Shown: positions 62,468 through 64,000 of the stretch, piece after piece
Numbering within the stretch: the stretch's first letter is position 1
Layout of the letters: every line of letters starts with the position of its first letter
Source: Mesorhizobium loti
GTDB lineage: Bacteria; Pseudomonadota; Alphaproteobacteria; Rhizobiales; Rhizobiaceae
Direction of reading: 5' to 3'
Assembly (NCBI RefSeq): GCF_013170705.1
Contig: NZ_CP033334.1
Span: 5,433,501 to 5,497,500, forward strand
DNA length: 64,000 bases
Program-made: the position numbers and the translations under genes
Notes under the pieces: generated by a model
Told to the model about the DNA's origin: nothing
Database searches by the model: none
Seen by the model: only the letters and a program-made list of their open reading frames with translations

Positions 62468-64000
62468 GTTGGCGATGCACCCCTGATCGCGGCCCAGATA
62501 CGCGCCGGCGTCGCCGGCATCTCGATATGCCGGATGCCGTACGCACGCCACAGCGCGTCGGTCACCGCGTTGAGCGCGGCCGGCGTCGAACCGATCGTGC
62601 CGGCCTCGCCCGCGCCCTTGATGCCCAGCGCATTGGTGGTCGACGGCACGTTGCGGGTCTCGAAATAGAAGAACGGAAAATTGTCGGCGCGCGGCATGGC
62701 GTAGTCCATGAAGCTCGCCGTCAGCAACTGTCCGTCCTCGCCATAGATGGTTTCCTCGGTCAGCGCCTGGCCGATGCCTTGCACGACGCCGCCATGGACC
62801 TGGCCGGCGAGCAGGATCGGATTCACGGTAACACCGAAATCGTCGACGATCGTATAACGCACGATGTCGGTCGTGCCGGTGTCGGGGTCGATCTCGACCT
62901 CGCAGATATGGGTGCCGTTCGGATAGGTGCACTCGTCCTGGACGAACTCGCCGAAACCCTTGAGATCATCAGGGTTTTTCGCGGCCTTGGCGATGCTGGA
63001 AAAATCGATCGCGCGGTCGGTACCGACGATGCGGGCAACCCCATCGGCCAGTTCGATATCGCCGGCCGAGGCTTCCAGCTCGTCGGCCGCGATGCGCTTG
63101 ATCTTGTTGGCAAGGTCCTCGCCCGCGCGGGAAGCCGATACACCTCCCAATGGAATGGACCGAGAGCCGCCGGTACCGCCGCCCGACTTCAATTCGTCGG
63201 TGTCGCCCTGGCGGACATGGATCTTGTCGATGTCGAGATTGAGCTTTTCCGACAGGAACTGTGCATAGGCGGTGGCATGCCCTTGGCCGTTCGTCTGGGT
63301 GCCGATCTTGAGCGTCACCGTGCCGTCGCCGTTGAGTTCGACAAAGGCGGGTTCGGAGCCCGGGAAGGCGCAAGCCTCGATATAGGTCGCCATGCCGATG
63401 CCGCGGATCTTGCCGGCGCTCTTCGACTGCTCCAGCCGCTGCGCAAACGTCTTCCAACCGGACCGTTCGATGGCGCGGTCCATATGGCCTTCGAATTCAC
63501 CATTGTCGTACAGGCGGCCGGTCTGCGTGCGATAAGGGAATTGCTCGGGTCGGATGAAGTTGCGGCGGCGGATTTCGTCGACAGGCAGGCCGAGATCATG
63601 GGCGCAGGCATCGACCAGCTTTTCCAGCAAGAACGCCGCTTCGGGCCGGCCGGCGCCGCGATAGGCGTCGACCGGGCAGGTGTTGGTGTAGAGACCGGTC
63701 ACCGAAACATCGAGCGCCTGGATGTCATAGACGCCGGTCGACATGGTGACGCCGATATAGGGGATGAACGGGCCGTATTGCGAGACATAGGCGCCGATAT
63801 TGGCGAGCAGCGCGACCTTCATGCCGAGGAAGCGGCCATCCTTGTCCATGGCCATTTCAGCCGTAACGGCGTTGTCGCGGCCTTGCGCGTCGGTGAGGAA
63901 ATGTTCGGTACGGTCGCAGGCCCATTTCACCGGGCGGCCGAGCCGCTTAGCGGCCTCGAGCACCAACGGATATTCCCGGTAGACGAAGCTCTTCGGCCCG
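62464..64000 (-). CDS. Molybdenum hydroxylase large subunit (form II CoxL-like), 5' partial
   Basis: The frame is open at the right end of the window, so only the C-terminal ~512 codons are seen. It has the active-site motif AYRGAGR, which is the form II signature rather than the AYXCSFR of true CO dehydrogenase, and the C-terminal GEAGTIGSTPAALNAVTDAL with the catalytic Glu. It belongs to the xanthine dehydrogenase/CO dehydrogenase family that hydroxylates aldehydes or heterocycles using a molybdopterin cofactor. Small and medium subunits are not in the window. Coupled to an EamA transporter. Confidence 0.92.
   Translation of the reverse strand, partial: GPKSFVYREYPLVLEAAKRLGRPVKWACDRTEHFLTDAQGRDNAVTAEMAMDKDGRFLGMKVALLANIGAYVSQYGPFIPYIGVTMSTGVYDIQALDVSVTGLYTNTCPVDAYRGAGRPEAAFLLEKLVDACAHDLGLPVDEIRRRNFIRPEQFPYRTQTGRLYDNGEFEGHMDRAIERSGWKTFAQRLEQSKSAGKIRGIGMATYIEACAFPGSEPAFVELNGDGTVTLKIGTQTNGQGHATAYAQFLSEKLNLDIDKIHVRQGDTDELKSGGGTGGSRSIPLGGVSASRAGEDLANKIKRIAADELEASAGDIELADGVARIVGTDRAIDFSSIAKAAKNPDDLKGFGEFVQDECTYPNGTHICEVEIDPDTGTTDIVRYTIVDDFGVTVNPILLAGQVHGGVVQGIGQALTEETIYGEDGQLLTASFMDYAMPRADNFPFFYFETRNVPSTTNALGIKGAGEAGTIGSTPAALNAVTDALWRAYGIRHIEMPATPARIWAAIRGASPT

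Noticed and set aside
62468..62932. N-terminal extension of the EamA frame
   Set aside because: Arg/His-rich shadow of the molybdenum hydroxylase gene; the GTG at 62467 is the better start.
1..64000. CRISPR arrays, rRNA, tmRNA, insertion sequences
   Set aside because: No regularly spaced repeats, rRNA or transposase genes were seen; smpB has no tmRNA gene near it.

Overview
The window looks like chromosomal DNA of a rhizobial alphaproteobacterium, most likely Mesorhizobium or a close relative. The grounds are high GC, the order rpoZ-rsh-pyrE ... acpS-lepB-rnc-era, three Rhizobiales-type two-cysteine porins and mosaic palindromic intergenic repeats of the kind known from rhizobia. The species call is by recognition only; no search was run.

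Layout. 1-5500: 3' part of a YgfZ-type folate-binding protein, an HD hydrolase, a PAS-PAS-GGDEF-EAL protein, a fatty acid desaturase divergent from a LysR regulator. 5500-8560: DUF3303 protein, then a two-gene peptide-chemistry operon (GNAT/C39-peptidase fusion and an ATP-grasp ligase of the RimK class). 8680-13000: ECF sigma/anti-sigma pair and a large DUF2339 membrane protein. 13000-24000, all on the minus strand: rpoZ, rsh, pyrE, a VOC protein, DUF2062, acpS, lepB, rnc, era, recO and a hotdog thioesterase. Between era and recO lie a decayed aminoglycoside phosphotransferase, an AT-rich stretch and porin 1. 24280-32700: NYN protein, family 5 uracil-DNA glycosylase, quinone reductase/HxlR pair, GH25 lysozyme, smpB, dapA, soluble lytic transglycosylase, alpha/beta hydrolase. 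32770-37460 is the accessory-looking part: a lone tyrosine recombinase, porins 2 and 3 in opposite orientations around tRNA-Ser(GCT), and a GIY-YIG gene joined to the tRNA 3' end by a long palindrome. 37800-43700: tandem TPR-sulfotransferase paralogues, HisC-like aminotransferase, MarR, acylphosphatase. 43750-51500: TetR, isovaleryl-CoA dehydrogenase, methylcrotonyl-CoA carboxylase beta, macro-domain protein, small exported protein, methylcrotonyl-CoA carboxylase alpha, branched-chain amino acid binding protein. 51900-64000: Sel1, DUF2147 and small secreted proteins, AMP nucleosidase, an exo/endonuclease/phosphatase-fold protein, DUF922 metalloprotease-like protein, ETF-ubiquinone oxidoreductase, an exported unknown, family 4 uracil-DNA glycosylase, an XRE regulator, an EamA transporter and the 3' part of a form II molybdenum hydroxylase large subunit.

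How the genes work together. The leucine block joins amino acid capture (LivK-type protein), isovaleryl-CoA oxidation and methylcrotonyl-CoA carboxylation, and the nearby ETF-QO takes electrons from the acyl-CoA dehydrogenase via ETF. The lepB-rnc-era-recO run is housekeeping (protein export, RNA processing, ribosome assembly, recombination). The most unusual structure is the tRNA-Ser / palindrome / GIY-YIG / porin region, where a 202-bp perfect inverted repeat links two porin 5' ends, the third porin has lost the leader its paralogues share, and the GIY-YIG gene appears to carry a one-base deletion near its end.
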